NCBI RefSeq assembly: GCF_900141845.1
Contig: NZ_FQZB01000024.1
Coordinates: forward strand, 3,845 to 67,844
Direction: 5' to 3'
DNA length: 64,000 nucleotides
Source of the DNA: Clostridium cavendishii DSM 21758
GTDB lineage: Bacteria; Bacillota; Clostridia; Clostridiales; Clostridiaceae
The notes under the pieces were generated by a model. The model saw nothing but the letters and a program-made list of their open reading frames with translations, had not been told where the DNA came from and searched no databases. The translations under genes were made by a program, and so were the position numbers. Shown here piece by piece: positions 8,890 through 17,872 of this stretch (position 1 is the stretch's first letter; the number at the start of each line of letters is the position of its first letter).

Positions 8890-9648
8890 GTGATTACAGT
8901 ACTGTCTCCAGCTAAGACTTTAGATATGAATAAAGTTGAGTTGGATTTAGAGAAGACGATTCCTAGGTTTTTAGATAATGCAGAGGAATTAATAGAAGAA
9001 TTAAGAGAACTTGAAGTGCATGATATATCTAAGCTTATGAAAATTAGCGAAGACTTATCTGTTTTAAATTTTATGAGATATAAAGAATGGAAGAAAGAAA
9101 AATCAGGAGAGGAGAAGCAAGCTATATTAGCCTTTAAGGGGGAAGCTTATAGAGGTCTTAAAGCAGATGATTTTTTTAAAGAAGATTTAGAATTTGCAAA
9201 TAAGCATTTAAGAATTTTATCAGGACTTTATGGTGTTTTAAAACCTTTAGATGGAATAAAACCGTATAGATTAGAAATGGGAATTAAGCTTAAAGTAGGA
9301 GTTAATAAAAATTTATATGAATATTGGGGCGATACTTTAAGTAATAGCTTATTAGAAGAATTAGAATTTCATAAAGATAATAATATAATAAATCTCGCAT
9401 CAGAAGAATATTTTAAAGCTGTAGGACTTAATAGTGGTTATAATGTAGTAACACCTATTTTTAAAGAAAGAAAAGGACTTGAATTGAAAGTAGTAAGTGT
9501 ATATGCTAAAAAGGCTAGGGGACTTATGTGTAATTATATAATAAAAAATAGAATTGATAGTTTAGAAGCTTTAAAGAAATTTAATGAAGAAGGCTATGAA
9601 TTTTCAGAAGAATATTCTAATATGAATAATTTTGTATTTATTAGGTAA
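8890..9648 (+). CDS. yaaA: YaaA family peroxide-stress protein (UPF0246/DUF328)
   Basis: A 252-residue cytoplasmic protein. It starts MITVLSPAKTLD, as is typical of YaaA. The family core motifs are KGEAYRGLKADDF (about residue 86), LRILSGLYGVLKPLDGI (about 112-128) and NLASEEYFKAV. In E. coli YaaA limits free iron and protects DNA against peroxide; its biochemical activity was unclear for long and DNA binding has been reported. I choose the GTG at 8890 because GAGGTGAT lies just upstream and the family begins at this residue; the GTG at 8881 is inside that binding site. A TATAAT-like hexamer is near 8869. Its place between the iron-uptake and copper-export genes fits a metal/oxidative stress theme, which is inference only. 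Confidence 0.9.
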   Translation: MITVLSPAKTLDMNKVELDLEKTIPRFLDNAEELIEELRELEVHDISKLMKISEDLSVLNFMRYKEWKKEKSGEEKQAILAFKGEAYRGLKADDFFKEDLEFANKHLRILSGLYGVLKPLDGIKPYRLEMGIKLKVGVNKNLYEYWGDTLSNSLLEELEFHKDNNIINLASEEYFKAVGLNSGYNVVTPIFKERKGLELKVVSVYAKKARGLMCNYIIKNRIDSLEALKKFNEEGYEFSEEYSNMNNFVFIR

Positions 9649-9679
9649 TAATAATAAACGCATACGATAACATTAGTCC

Positions 9680-9725
9680 AAAATAAAGGTTTAAATGATT
9701 AAAATTTAAGCCTTTATTTTTATGT
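9680..9725 (+). terminator. Terminator after yaaA
   Basis: Arms AAAATAAAGGTTTAAAT and ATTTAAGCCTTTATTTT pair with one wobble and are followed by a short T-rich tail. Confidence 0.65.
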
Positions 9726-9865
9726 GAAAATAAATAATCTATTTAGTTGTTAAATATATGGTATAATTATGTTTACTGAAATAAATTATAGATAGACAAG
9801 CTATTACTTTTCTTTATAGGGTTTCAGTCAGGTTAATTTATAAATCTTTAGAAGGAGTGAGACTT

Positions 9866-12301
9866 TTGAAAGAAAAACTAGTTAAGATAGAGGGAATGAC
9901 TTGTGTAGCATGTGTAAGGCGCGTTGAAAGAGCTGTTAATAAATTAGATGGTGTAATAGAGGCTAATGTGAATTTTGCAACAGAAACATTGATGGTAAAA
10001 TTCGATGATAACTTAGATTTTAATATTATAAAAAATGCTATAGATAAAGCAGGATATAATGTAGTTTTAAATGAGAAAAGGGTTACACTGAAAATAGGTA
10101 GAATGACTTGTGCTGCTTGTGTAAGAGATGTTGAGAGGGTAGTAGGAAAGCTTTATGGTGTTTCAAGTTCAGAGGTTAATTTTACTACAGAGACACTTAA
10201 TGTGATTTTTGATTCAAATGAAGTTAGAGTGAGTGAAATTAAGAAAACTATAGAAAAAGCAGGCTATGAGGTTTTAGAAGAAGAAACTTTGGATGAAGGA
10301 ATTGACAGAAAAAGAGAAGAGAGAAAAAAATTGAAGAAAAGATTGATAGTTTCTACTATATTTACAATACCTCTTCTGATAATAGCTATGGGATATATGG
10401 TAGGGTTGGTATTACCTAATATAATAGATCCTATAAAAAATCCAATAAACTTTTCTATTATTCAGTTGATTTTAGCTACAATTGTTATAATTGAAGGATT
10501 TAGTTTCTTTTCTATAGGAATTAAGAATATTTTAAAAGGAAGTCCCAATATGGATTCACTTATAGCAATTGGTTCAGGTTCAGCTTATATATATGGCCTT
10601 TTTGCAATATATCAAATAATACAAGGTGATATGAGCTATATTATGGATATGTATTTTGAATCATCAGCAACAATACTTACATTAATTACGTTAGGAAAGT
10701 ATTTAGAGTCAATATCCAAAGGAAAGACTTCAGAGGCAATAAAAAAATTAATAGGTTTAGCACCTAAAACAGCTACAATATTAAAAGATGGTAAAAAAAC
10801 TCAAATTAATATAGATGAAGTAGCAGTTTATGATATTGTAGTAGTTGGCCCTGGTGAAAAATTACCTGTAGATGGAGTTGTTATTGAAGGATTAACGTCA
10901 ATAGATGAGAGTATGATAACGGGTGAAAGTATTCCAGTGGAGAAAACAGTTGGGTCAAAAGTTTTTGGAGCTACAATAAATAAAAATGGTATTATAAAAT
11001 ATAGGGCGGAGAAGACTTTAGATAATACTGTAATATCTCAAATAATAAAGCTTGTAGAGGAGGCACAAGGTTCAAAGATGCCTATTGCAAAGCTTGCAGA
11101 TACTATATCTTCACATTTTGTACCTATAGTAATGATGCTTGCTATAATAGCTAGTGCTTTATGGTTCATTTATGGAAAGGGGGCCGTTTTTTCTTTAACT
11201 ATATTTATATCAGTTTTAGTTATAGCTTGCCCTTGTGCATTAGGCCTTGCAACGCCTACAGCTATAATGGTTGGTACAGGTAAAGGGGCTGAAAATGGAG
11301 TTTTAATAAAAAGTGGTAGAGTCTTAGAAGCTAGTCATAAGTTAAATACTGTAGTTTTTGATAAAACAGGAACTATAACTAAGGGAAAACCAAGAGTTAC
11401 AGATATAATAGCTGAAGAAGTAGATGAAGATGAGTTGCTTTTATTTGCAGCTTCGGCGGAAAAAGGTTCAGAACATCCTTTAGGAGATGCTATAGTAAAA
11501 GAAGCCGAAAAAAGAAATTTAGATTTAAAGAAAGTAGATAACTTTGAGGCTATTCCAGGTTGTGGAATAAGGGCTAGCATTGAAGGTAAAGAAGTTTTAC
11601 TTGGAAATTTTAGATTTATGTTGGGAAAAGAAATAAAACTGGGTGAAATAAAAAGAGAAGCTAACAATATATCTATGAAAGGTAAAACACCTATGTTTGT
11701 AGTAATAGATAATGTTTGTGTAGGAATTATAGCTGTTGCAGATATTTTGAAAGAAAATTCTAAAAGAGCTGTAACAACTCTTAAAAATATGGGAATAAAA
11801 GTAGTTATGTTAACAGGAGATAATAAAAATACTGCTGAGGCCATAGCAAAACAAGTTGGAATAGATAATGTAATATATGAAGTAATGCCAGGAGATAAAG
11901 CTTTAGAGGTTAAAAAATTACAAGGTAAGGGAAAAATAGTTGCAATGGTAGGTGACGGTATAAATGATGCACCAGCACTTGCAGTAGCAGATGTAGGAAT
12001 AGCTATAGGTTCCGGGACTGATGTAGCTATAGAATCTGCTGATATAGTTCTTATGCAAAGTGATTTGTTACAAGTAATAACAGCTATACAGCTTAGTAAA
12101 GCGACCATAAAAAATATAAAAGAAAATTTATTCTGGGCGTTTGGATATAACATCTTAGGAATACCAGTAGCTATGGGGGTTTTATATATTTTTGGAGGAC
12201 CATTATTAAATCCCATGATAGGGGCATTAGCTATGAGTTTTAGTTCGGTATCAGTTGTTTTAAATGCTTTAAGACTTAGAAAGTTTAAACCTAAATATTA
12301 A
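9866..12301 (+). CDS. copA: Copper-exporting P1B-type ATPase with two N-terminal metal-binding domains
   Basis: An 811-residue membrane ATPase. Two heavy-metal-associated domains lead, with GMTCVAC (residues 10-16) and RMTCAAC (79-85). Then come about eight membrane helices with the ion-channel motif ACPCALGLATP (CPC near 455-457), the phosphorylation site DKTGTITKGKP (D499), an HP motif (SEHPLGDA) and the hinge GDGINDAPA (about 696). The CPC motif and tandem CxxC domains indicate Cu(I) export. I start at TTG 9866, eight bases after AAGGAG; the GTG at 9857 overlaps that site. No CsoR or CopY gene or CopY-type operator is adjacent. A strong terminator follows, so it is a single-gene unit. Confidence 0.93.
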   Translation: MKEKLVKIEGMTCVACVRRVERAVNKLDGVIEANVNFATETLMVKFDDNLDFNIIKNAIDKAGYNVVLNEKRVTLKIGRMTCAACVRDVERVVGKLYGVSSSEVNFTTETLNVIFDSNEVRVSEIKKTIEKAGYEVLEEETLDEGIDRKREERKKLKKRLIVSTIFTIPLLIIAMGYMVGLVLPNIIDPIKNPINFSIIQLILATIVIIEGFSFFSIGIKNILKGSPNMDSLIAIGSGSAYIYGLFAIYQIIQGDMSYIMDMYFESSATILTLITLGKYLESISKGKTSEAIKKLIGLAPKTATILKDGKKTQINIDEVAVYDIVVVGPGEKLPVDGVVIEGLTSIDESMITGESIPVEKTVGSKVFGATINKNGIIKYRAEKTLDNTVISQIIKLVEEAQGSKMPIAKLADTISSHFVPIVMMLAIIASALWFIYGKGAVFSLTIFISVLVIACPCALGLATPTAIMVGTGKGAENGVLIKSGRVLEASHKLNTVVFDKTGTITKGKPRVTDIIAEEVDEDELLLFAASAEKGSEHPLGDAIVKEAEKRNLDLKKVDNFEAIPGCGIRASIEGKEVLLGNFRFMLGKEIKLGEIKREANNISMKGKTPMFVVIDNVCVGIIAVADILKENSKRAVTTLKNMGIKVVMLTGDNKNTAEAIAKQVGIDNVIYEVMPGDKALEVKKLQGKGKIVAMVGDGINDAPALAVADVGIAIGSGTDVAIESADIVLMQSDLLQVITAIQLSKATIKNIKENLFWAFGYNILGIPVAMGVLYIFGGPLLNPMIGALAMSFSSVSVVLNALRLRKFKPKY

Positions 12302-12390
12302 TGAAGTTTATAAAATATATAAGAAATATATAACTTTAGTGTTTGTAATAGCTTAAGAAATCTTTAATATATTACAAGTTAAATAAATAT

Positions 12391-12430
12391 AAAAGTAACC
12401 TGCAAGCTTAGAATTGCAGGTTACTTTTTT
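12391..12430 (+). terminator. Terminator after copA
   Basis: Perfect 15-bp arms (AAAAGTAACCTGCAA and TTGCAGGTTACTTTT) with an 8-nt loop and a T-run. Confidence 0.85.
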
Positions 12431-12479
12431 GCTTATATATAGAATAATTTATTTGTTTATTAAGTTCAATCATAAAAAT

Positions 12480-12622
12480 GAAACTCCTATTCACTAACGT
12501 TCATAGGAGTAAGTTCAAATTACTAAATTAAAAATTTAGATTTTCACTTAAAATCAAAGATTTAGAATTTTACTTAACTTCGAATAAGCAAATTTTAAAT
12601 TTGGATTCTTACTTAAATGAAA
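12480..12622 (+). repeat. Two-hairpin intergenic repeat, copy A (extended)
   Basis: It begins GAAACTCCTATTCACTAACG, whose ACTCCTAT pairs with ATAGGAGT (first hairpin), and continues AAGTTC...AAATTT...CACTTA (second hairpin). The second-hairpin unit is then repeated twice more in degraded form up to 12622 (CAAATTTTAAATTTGGATTC). Three more copies occur at 58400, 59815 and 62023. Together with the copA terminator it fills the 12302-12717 gap. Confidence 0.75.
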
Positions 12623-12717
12623 GAATTTTGAAAGATTTAATTAGTAATTTAGAAAGATATGTTTGGTACTATAATACATAGTATTTAAAAATATTAATTA
12701 TGGAGGATATATTAAAG

Positions 12718-14220
12718 ATGAGAAAAATAAGTTATAAATTTAGTAGTTTCATCAATAATGCATTAAAGTTTCTATTTATATTTGTAGTTATAGGAAGTAA
12801 GTATAGATTGACAAGAGATTTTGCATCAGTTAAGTTTAGTAAATTTTCAGTAGTTTTTTTTATAATTATAATTTTACTTGGCATTATTTTGAATTATTTA
12901 ATGAAGAAGAAATTTAATACTAAAATAATATTTATCAGTATTTTATCTGTAGGATTAATTATAAGATTAATTTGGTTTTATTCTATAGATAGTATACCAA
13001 CAAGTGATTTTAATAGAATGTATATATGTGCTGAGGACTTTTTAAAGGGTTTTACTTATATGTTTGAGGGGACAGGCTATATGGCTAGATTTCCACATAT
13101 GAGTATTACAGTATTATATTTTTCATTTGTTCAAAAGATATTTTATAAGAATCCATTAATAGCTATAAGGCTTTTAAATATATTATTTTCTATGTTAAAT
13201 ATGGTGATTTTATATTTTATTGCAAAAGAAGTATTTAAAGATAAGAAAAATGTAATATGGTCCTTATTTTTAGCTGCGATTTATCCACCTATGATTATTT
13301 ACAACAATGCATATGCATCAGAGAATATTGCAATGCCAATATTTTTATTAAGTATATACCTATTTTTAAAGTCTATAAATAAAGATAGAAAAATCAAATT
13401 ATTAATAGGAGCCTTCTTTATATTAGCATTAGCAAATCTTTTTAGGCCAATAGCTTATGTAGTTATAGTAGCTTATATATTGTATATTTTAATTTACTTT
13501 AAAGAAGGAATAAAGAGAAAAGTAATTTTAGTTTCTACTAGTATTATGAGTTTTATAATACCAACATTATTAGTAAGCTATGGGTTAATCTATTTAAATA
13601 TATTAGAAAGACCTCTTTGGAAACCAACTGAGCCTGCAAGTATCTCTATATTAAAAGGGACAAATTTTGAAAGTAATGGACGTTGGAATGAAGAGGATGC
13701 AAAAGTTTTTGGAGAGTGTGATGAGAATTATGAAAAAGCTGATAAAAGAGCAAAAGAAATAATAAGAGAAAGATTATTAGGTTCTAAAAAGACAGATATT
13801 TTAAGGCATTATGCTACTAAATATGCGTTTCAATGGAACACTGGTGATTTTGGAGGTATATGCTGGGCTGAAGCTGGATTAGAAACTGAAAGTAATAGAG
13901 AAAAATATTTAAAGATAATGGAAAAAAATGATGGAAAAGAGTTAATAAAATTAAGCAAAGATGGAGAATCTTTAGTTCAATTAATTTATACTATTATGAT
14001 TTTAATTACATATTTGGCGCTTTATAAAAAGAAAAGAAATTATAAGCTAGATTTAATGTATATATTGTTTTGTGGTTTTTCTATACAATGCTTAATAACA
14101 GAATCACAAGATAGATACACATATGTAGTTTCATGGATATTTATATTACTAGCAATGAACTTTTTTGAAAGTGAAAGTAAAGTGTTTATTAGAAATGGAG
14201 AAGAATCAAGTGAAAGATAA
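12718..14220 (+). CDS. Membrane glycosyltransferase, PMT/ArnT (GT39-like) fold, copy 1
   Basis: A 500-residue protein with about 12-13 membrane helices. The first outer loop carries YSIDSIPTSDFNRMY (about 96-110), with acidic residues where GT-C enzymes of the PMT/ArnT type hold their catalytic Asp. A soluble segment (WNEEDAKVFGECDE) follows in the C-terminal third. GT-C enzymes transfer a sugar from a polyprenyl-phosphate donor to a protein or glycolipid outside the membrane. I start at ATG 12718, because the ATG at 12700 sits on the GGAGG and the paralogue at 15508 begins at the equivalent residue; both are then exactly 500 residues. It overlaps the next gene by 11 bases. It is a tandem duplicate of 15508-17010, clearly similar over its whole length. 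Confidence 0.85.
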   Translation: MRKISYKFSSFINNALKFLFIFVVIGSKYRLTRDFASVKFSKFSVVFFIIIILLGIILNYLMKKKFNTKIIFISILSVGLIIRLIWFYSIDSIPTSDFNRMYICAEDFLKGFTYMFEGTGYMARFPHMSITVLYFSFVQKIFYKNPLIAIRLLNILFSMLNMVILYFIAKEVFKDKKNVIWSLFLAAIYPPMIIYNNAYASENIAMPIFLLSIYLFLKSINKDRKIKLLIGAFFILALANLFRPIAYVVIVAYILYILIYFKEGIKRKVILVSTSIMSFIIPTLLVSYGLIYLNILERPLWKPTEPASISILKGTNFESNGRWNEEDAKVFGECDENYEKADKRAKEIIRERLLGSKKTDILRHYATKYAFQWNTGDFGGICWAEAGLETESNREKYLKIMEKNDGKELIKLSKDGESLVQLIYTIMILITYLALYKKKRNYKLDLMYILFCGFSIQCLITESQDRYTYVVSWIFILLAMNFFESESKVFIRNGEESSER

Positions 14221-15034
14221 ATTTTTGAATGTAATAAAACTTTTACGAGTAGAACAATGGATTAAAAATATGTTTATTTTTGTGCCAATATTATTTTTTG
14301 ATAATATTTCCAATATAGAAAAAAGTATTATCGCATTTACTTCATTTTGTTTTATTTCATCTTGTGCATGTGTATTAAATGATATTGTGGATAAAGGTAA
14401 GATTTGGGGTACAAATATGAAAGTTAAACTTTTTAAAACTATAGTTTTAGCTTTAATATTAGCAACTATATCTTTTATTATAGCATTTTCACTAAATAAC
14501 TATATTCTTTTAATTATAATTTTATATTTATTAAATAATCTTTTTTATTCTTTTAAAATTAAACATATGATTATTTTAGATGTATTTTCGAAAGCTATAG
14601 ACTTTATATTAAGAATTTTAACAGGTTCATTTGCTATAGGTAGTGAGATTTCTAGCTGGATGATATTGTGCATATTATTTTTAGCATTATTTTTAGGTTT
14701 TTGCAAGGAGAGAAATGAACTTATTATCAAGGAAAGATATTCAAAAGAACTAAGTGAAAATTTATTAAAATACAATGAGAAATTATTAGATCAAATAATA
14801 AATATAATACTAACATGTACTATAATATTCTATGCTATTTATTCTGTTATAGGAATTAGTGATGGTAATTTTATATGGACAACCATTTTGGTCTTATTTG
14901 GAATATTAAGATATTACTATTTAATATATTCAAAAGATGAAGGTGGTAACACTATGGATTTAATTCTTAAGGATAGACAACTTGCATTTTGTATAATTTT
15001 TTGGATTACTGTATATGTTAGTATCAAAATATAA
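14210..15034 (+). CDS. UbiA-family polyprenyl transferase homologue, catalytic motif damaged (copy 1)
   Basis: A 274-residue membrane protein starting at GTG 14210, with GGAG upstream and overlapping the preceding gene, exactly as its paralogue at 17000 does. The paralogue has the first Asp-rich motif NDIVDREKDRKHPKKCNRP. Here the same place reads NDIVDKGKIWGTNMKVKLF: DREKDR, HP and the RPIASG stretch are gone, about nine residues shorter. The second Asp motif is altered too (LDVFSKAIDFILR against LDVFSIGIGFILR). These residues bind Mg and the prenyl diphosphate in UbiA enzymes, so this copy is probably inactive, or has a changed role as a partner subunit. The frame stays open to the end, so it is not a simple pseudogene. 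Confidence 0.75.
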   Translation: MKDKFLNVIKLLRVEQWIKNMFIFVPILFFDNISNIEKSIIAFTSFCFISSCACVLNDIVDKGKIWGTNMKVKLFKTIVLALILATISFIIAFSLNNYILLIIILYLLNNLFYSFKIKHMIILDVFSKAIDFILRILTGSFAIGSEISSWMILCILFLALFLGFCKERNELIIKERYSKELSENLLKYNEKLLDQIINIILTCTIIFYAIYSVIGISDGNFIWTTILVLFGILRYYYLIYSKDEGGNTMDLILKDRQLAFCIIFWITVYVSIKI

Positions 15035-15154
15035 AAAAACTTCGAAATAAAAAATGTAGGTTATAAGATATATGTTAACTATTAATATTTAGTATGTGAA
15101 TAGTAATAGTTAAATTATTAAAAGAAGTTTAAATAAGAACAATATACATTTTAA

Positions 15155-15190
15155 CAACATATAAGTTTAGCTTATATGTTGTTTTTTTTC
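15155..15190 (+). terminator. Terminator after the first glycosyltransferase/UbiA pair
   Basis: Perfect 12-bp arms ACAACATATAAG and CTTATATGTTGT, a 5-nt loop and a run of eight T. It separates the two paralogous operons. Confidence 0.9.
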
Positions 15191-15201
15191 ATGAAAATAA
15201 T

Positions 15202-15270
15202 ATCTTCATAATATCTTCATAATTTTAATAATAATATCTTTTATTTTACCTTTTAAGATTTTATTATAGA
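15202..15270 (+). promoter_or_regulatory. Tandem 11-bp operator and promoter of the second glycosyltransferase operon
   Basis: ATCTTCATAAT occurs twice back to back (15202-15212 and 15213-15223), and a third ATCTT begins at 15235, that is 22 bases (2 x 11) later. Bases 15203-15248 are identical to 19211-19256 upstream of the response regulator. A TTATAGA hexamer region (15264-15270) lies 16 bases beyond the block in both places. Direct repeats at 11-bp spacing are typical of OmpR/PhoB-family sites. The rest of the gap to 15507 would be a leader of about 230 nt with no further feature I recognise. Confidence 0.7.
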
Positions 15271-15507
15271 AAAGTTTATTAAATGTTGGAACTTATATTT
15301 AATATAAAAAGTCTATAGAGTATAGAGCAAAAGATAATATTTATACAAAATCAGTTTTTTTATTTGTCATAAGTAAGAAAATTGAAAGAATTTAGAAAGA
15401 AAATTTAAAGAAGAGGAAGAGAGTAATTAATAAGTTTGAAAGAAAGATTTGTTATGATATAAATGAAATCCAAAGGGAAAGACTTGGATAGAGAGTGAGA
15501 GGTAAAT

Positions 15508-17010
15508 ATGAAAGGAACAAATTATAAATTTAGTATTTTTCTTAATAATGCATTAAAATTTTTATTTTTATTCGTAATAGTAGGAAGCATATATAAACTT
15601 ACAAAAGATTTTAAATCAAGTGAATTTGGAGCTTTCTCATTAGCGTTTTCCATAAGTATAGGTTTAATGGCATTTATTTTATTTTATCTAATGAGAAAGA
15701 AGTATAGTGAAAAAATAATATTTATTGTTATTTTGATTATGGGCTTAATTATAAGACTAATATGGCTTTATTCAATAGATAGTATACCAACAAGTGATTT
15801 TAATAGAATGTATATATGTGCAGAGGATTTCTTGCAAGGGACTACATATATGTTTAAAGGTACAGGCTACATGGCTAGATTTCCTCATATGAGTATTACA
15901 GTTTTATATTTTGCGTTAATTCAGAAAATATTTTATTTAAATCCGTTAATAGCTATAAGAAGTTTTAATATAGTTTTTTCAATGTTAAATATAGTTATTT
16001 TATATTTTATTTCAAAGGAAATTTTTAAAGATAAGAAAAATGTATTATTGGCATCTTTTGTAGCATCAATTTATCCGCCTATGATTATTTATAATAATGC
16101 ATATGCTTCGGAAAATATAGCAATGCCAATATTTTTATTAAGTATTTATTTATTCTTAAGAGCTATAAATAGTGAAAAAAAATTAAGGTTATTAATATTA
16201 TCTTCTATAGCTTTAAGCTTAGCTAATCTTTTTAGACCAATAGGATATATAGTTATTGTAGCTTACTTATTATATGTTTCAATTTATTTTAAGGATAAGT
16301 TAAAAAGTAAACTAATTTTATTTACTGGTATTGTTTTAGGTTTTGTAATACCAACTTTTATAGTAAGTTATAGTCTAATTTTTTTAAATGTATTAGAAAG
16401 ACCTCTTTGGCAGCCAACAGAGCCACCTAGTATTTCTATATTAAAGGGAACAAATTTTGAAAGTTATGGTCATTGGAATGAAGAAGATGCAAAGGTTTTT
16501 GGTCAGTGTGATGAAGATTATGAGAAAGCAGATAAAAGAGCAAAAGAGATAATAAAGGATAGATTATTAAATTCTAAAAAGACAGACCTTTTAAAGCATT
16601 ATGTTGTTAAATATGCATTACAGTGGAGAACAGGAGAATATGGAGGTATATGTTGGGTTGAAGATGGTTTAGAGACTGAAATGAATAGAGAAAAGTATTT
16701 AAAGATACTAGGCCAGAATGATGGAAAAGAACTGATAAAGTTAAGTAAAGACGGAGAATCAGCTGTACAGATAGTTTATATTATTATAATTTTACTAACA
16801 TATATTGGACTTTATAAAAAAGAAAGAAATTACAAATTAGATTTGATGTATATATTATTTTGTGGTTTTTCTATACAGTGCTTGATAACAGAAGCACAGG
16901 ATAGATATACCTACATAGTTTCATGGATATTTATATTACTTGCAATCAACTTTTTTGATGATAGAAATAAATTATTTAGTAAAAAGGGAGAGATAAAGAA
17001 TGAAGGATAA
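15508..17010 (+). CDS. Membrane glycosyltransferase, PMT/ArnT (GT39-like) fold, copy 2
   Basis: A 500-residue paralogue of the gene at 12718, with the same helix pattern and the same loop motif YSIDSIPTSDFNRMY. Family knowledge: GT-C enzymes use polyprenyl-phosphate sugars as donors on the outer face of the membrane. This copy heads a run of five tightly packed genes (glycosyltransferase, UbiA-type transferase, HAD phosphatase and two half-size transporters), a sensible set for making, flipping and transferring a polyprenyl-linked sugar. The ATG follows GAGAGG. It overlaps the next gene by 11 bases. It sits behind a promoter block shared with the two-component system at 19503, so it is probably induced by it. 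The acceptor (teichoic acid, protein or lipid) cannot be told. Confidence 0.87.
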   Translation: MKGTNYKFSIFLNNALKFLFLFVIVGSIYKLTKDFKSSEFGAFSLAFSISIGLMAFILFYLMRKKYSEKIIFIVILIMGLIIRLIWLYSIDSIPTSDFNRMYICAEDFLQGTTYMFKGTGYMARFPHMSITVLYFALIQKIFYLNPLIAIRSFNIVFSMLNIVILYFISKEIFKDKKNVLLASFVASIYPPMIIYNNAYASENIAMPIFLLSIYLFLRAINSEKKLRLLILSSIALSLANLFRPIGYIVIVAYLLYVSIYFKDKLKSKLILFTGIVLGFVIPTFIVSYSLIFLNVLERPLWQPTEPPSISILKGTNFESYGHWNEEDAKVFGQCDEDYEKADKRAKEIIKDRLLNSKKTDLLKHYVVKYALQWRTGEYGGICWVEDGLETEMNREKYLKILGQNDGKELIKLSKDGESAVQIVYIIIILLTYIGLYKKERNYKLDLMYILFCGFSIQCLITEAQDRYTYIVSWIFILLAINFFDDRNKLFSKKGEIKNEG

Positions 17011-17863
17011 ATTTTTGAGTGTAATAAAGCTTTTAAGAATAGAACAATGGATTAAGAATATGTTTGTTTTTGGACCTATATTGTTTTCAAATAATATTTT
17101 TAATAGCGGTATGATAGAAAAAAGTTTTACAGCTTTTATAGCATTTTGTTTTATTTCATCTTGTGTATATATAATGAATGATATTGTTGATAGAGAAAAA
17201 GACAGAAAACATCCTAAAAAGTGCAATAGACCCATTGCTAGTGGAAAGGTTCAAGTTTTTGAAGCTATTATATTAGCTGTAATATTAGCAGGTGAATCAT
17301 TTATTATAGCCTTTTCTATAAATAAGTATTTAGTTTTAATAATACTTTTATATCTAGTAAATAATGTTTTATATTCTTTTAAAATTAAAAATGTAGTGCT
17401 TTTAGATGTTTTTTCTATCGGAATAGGATTTATTTTAAGAGTACTTGCTGGTTCTTTTGCCATAGGTGTTAAAACTTCTAGTTGGATATTATTATGTACA
17501 TTATTTTTATCATTATTCTTAGGTTTTGGAAAAAGAAGAAATGAAGTTATTGTTTTAGGTGAAGATGCTAAAGAACATAGAAAAAATTTATCACAATATA
17601 ATGAAAAATTATTAGATCAAATAATAAATATAGTTCTTGCATGTACTATAGTATTTTATGCTATTTATTGTGTAGTAGGGACAGGAGATCAAAACTTTAT
17701 TTGGACTACTATTCTAGTGTTATTTGGGATACTTAGATATTATTATTTAATGTATTCTAAGGGACAAGGTGGCAATCCTACAGAATTAGTAATTAGAGAT
17801 AAGCAATTAAGTTTTTGTGTAATATTTTGGATTATATGTTCAGCTGGTATTATGAATTTTTAG
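17000..17863 (+). CDS. UbiA-family transferase, resembling decaprenyl-phosphate phosphoribosyltransferase
   Basis: A 287-residue protein with about eight membrane helices. The first Asp-rich motif NDIVDREKDRKHPKKCNRP (about 58-76) is intact, and the second region reads LLDVFSIGIGFILRVLAG (about 134-151). The N-terminus RIEQWIKNMFVFGPILFSNN is typical of the DPPR-synthase branch (mycobacterial Rv3806c type), which joins phosphoribosyl pyrophosphate to polyprenyl phosphate at the cytoplasmic face. A phosphatase follows directly, as needed to give polyprenyl-phosphate-ribose. The pentose assignment is by family similarity only; other UbiA members act on quinones or haem, but no such pathway is nearby. 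The gene overlaps its upstream neighbour by 11 bases and lies 9 bases from the next. Confidence 0.82.
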   Translation: MKDKFLSVIKLLRIEQWIKNMFVFGPILFSNNIFNSGMIEKSFTAFIAFCFISSCVYIMNDIVDREKDRKHPKKCNRPIASGKVQVFEAIILAVILAGESFIIAFSINKYLVLIILLYLVNNVLYSFKIKNVVLLDVFSIGIGFILRVLAGSFAIGVKTSSWILLCTLFLSLFLGFGKRRNEVIVLGEDAKEHRKNLSQYNEKLLDQIINIVLACTIVFYAIYCVVGTGDQNFIWTTILVLFGILRYYYLMYSKGQGGNPTELVIRDKQLSFCVIFWIICSAGIMNF

Positions 17864-17872
17864 GAGGTTCTT

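Noticed and set aside
11335..12216. Long open frame (293 codons) on the minus strand inside copA
   Set aside because: It is antisense to a fully convincing ATPase, has no ribosome binding site, and its length follows from the codon bias of the plus-strand gene.
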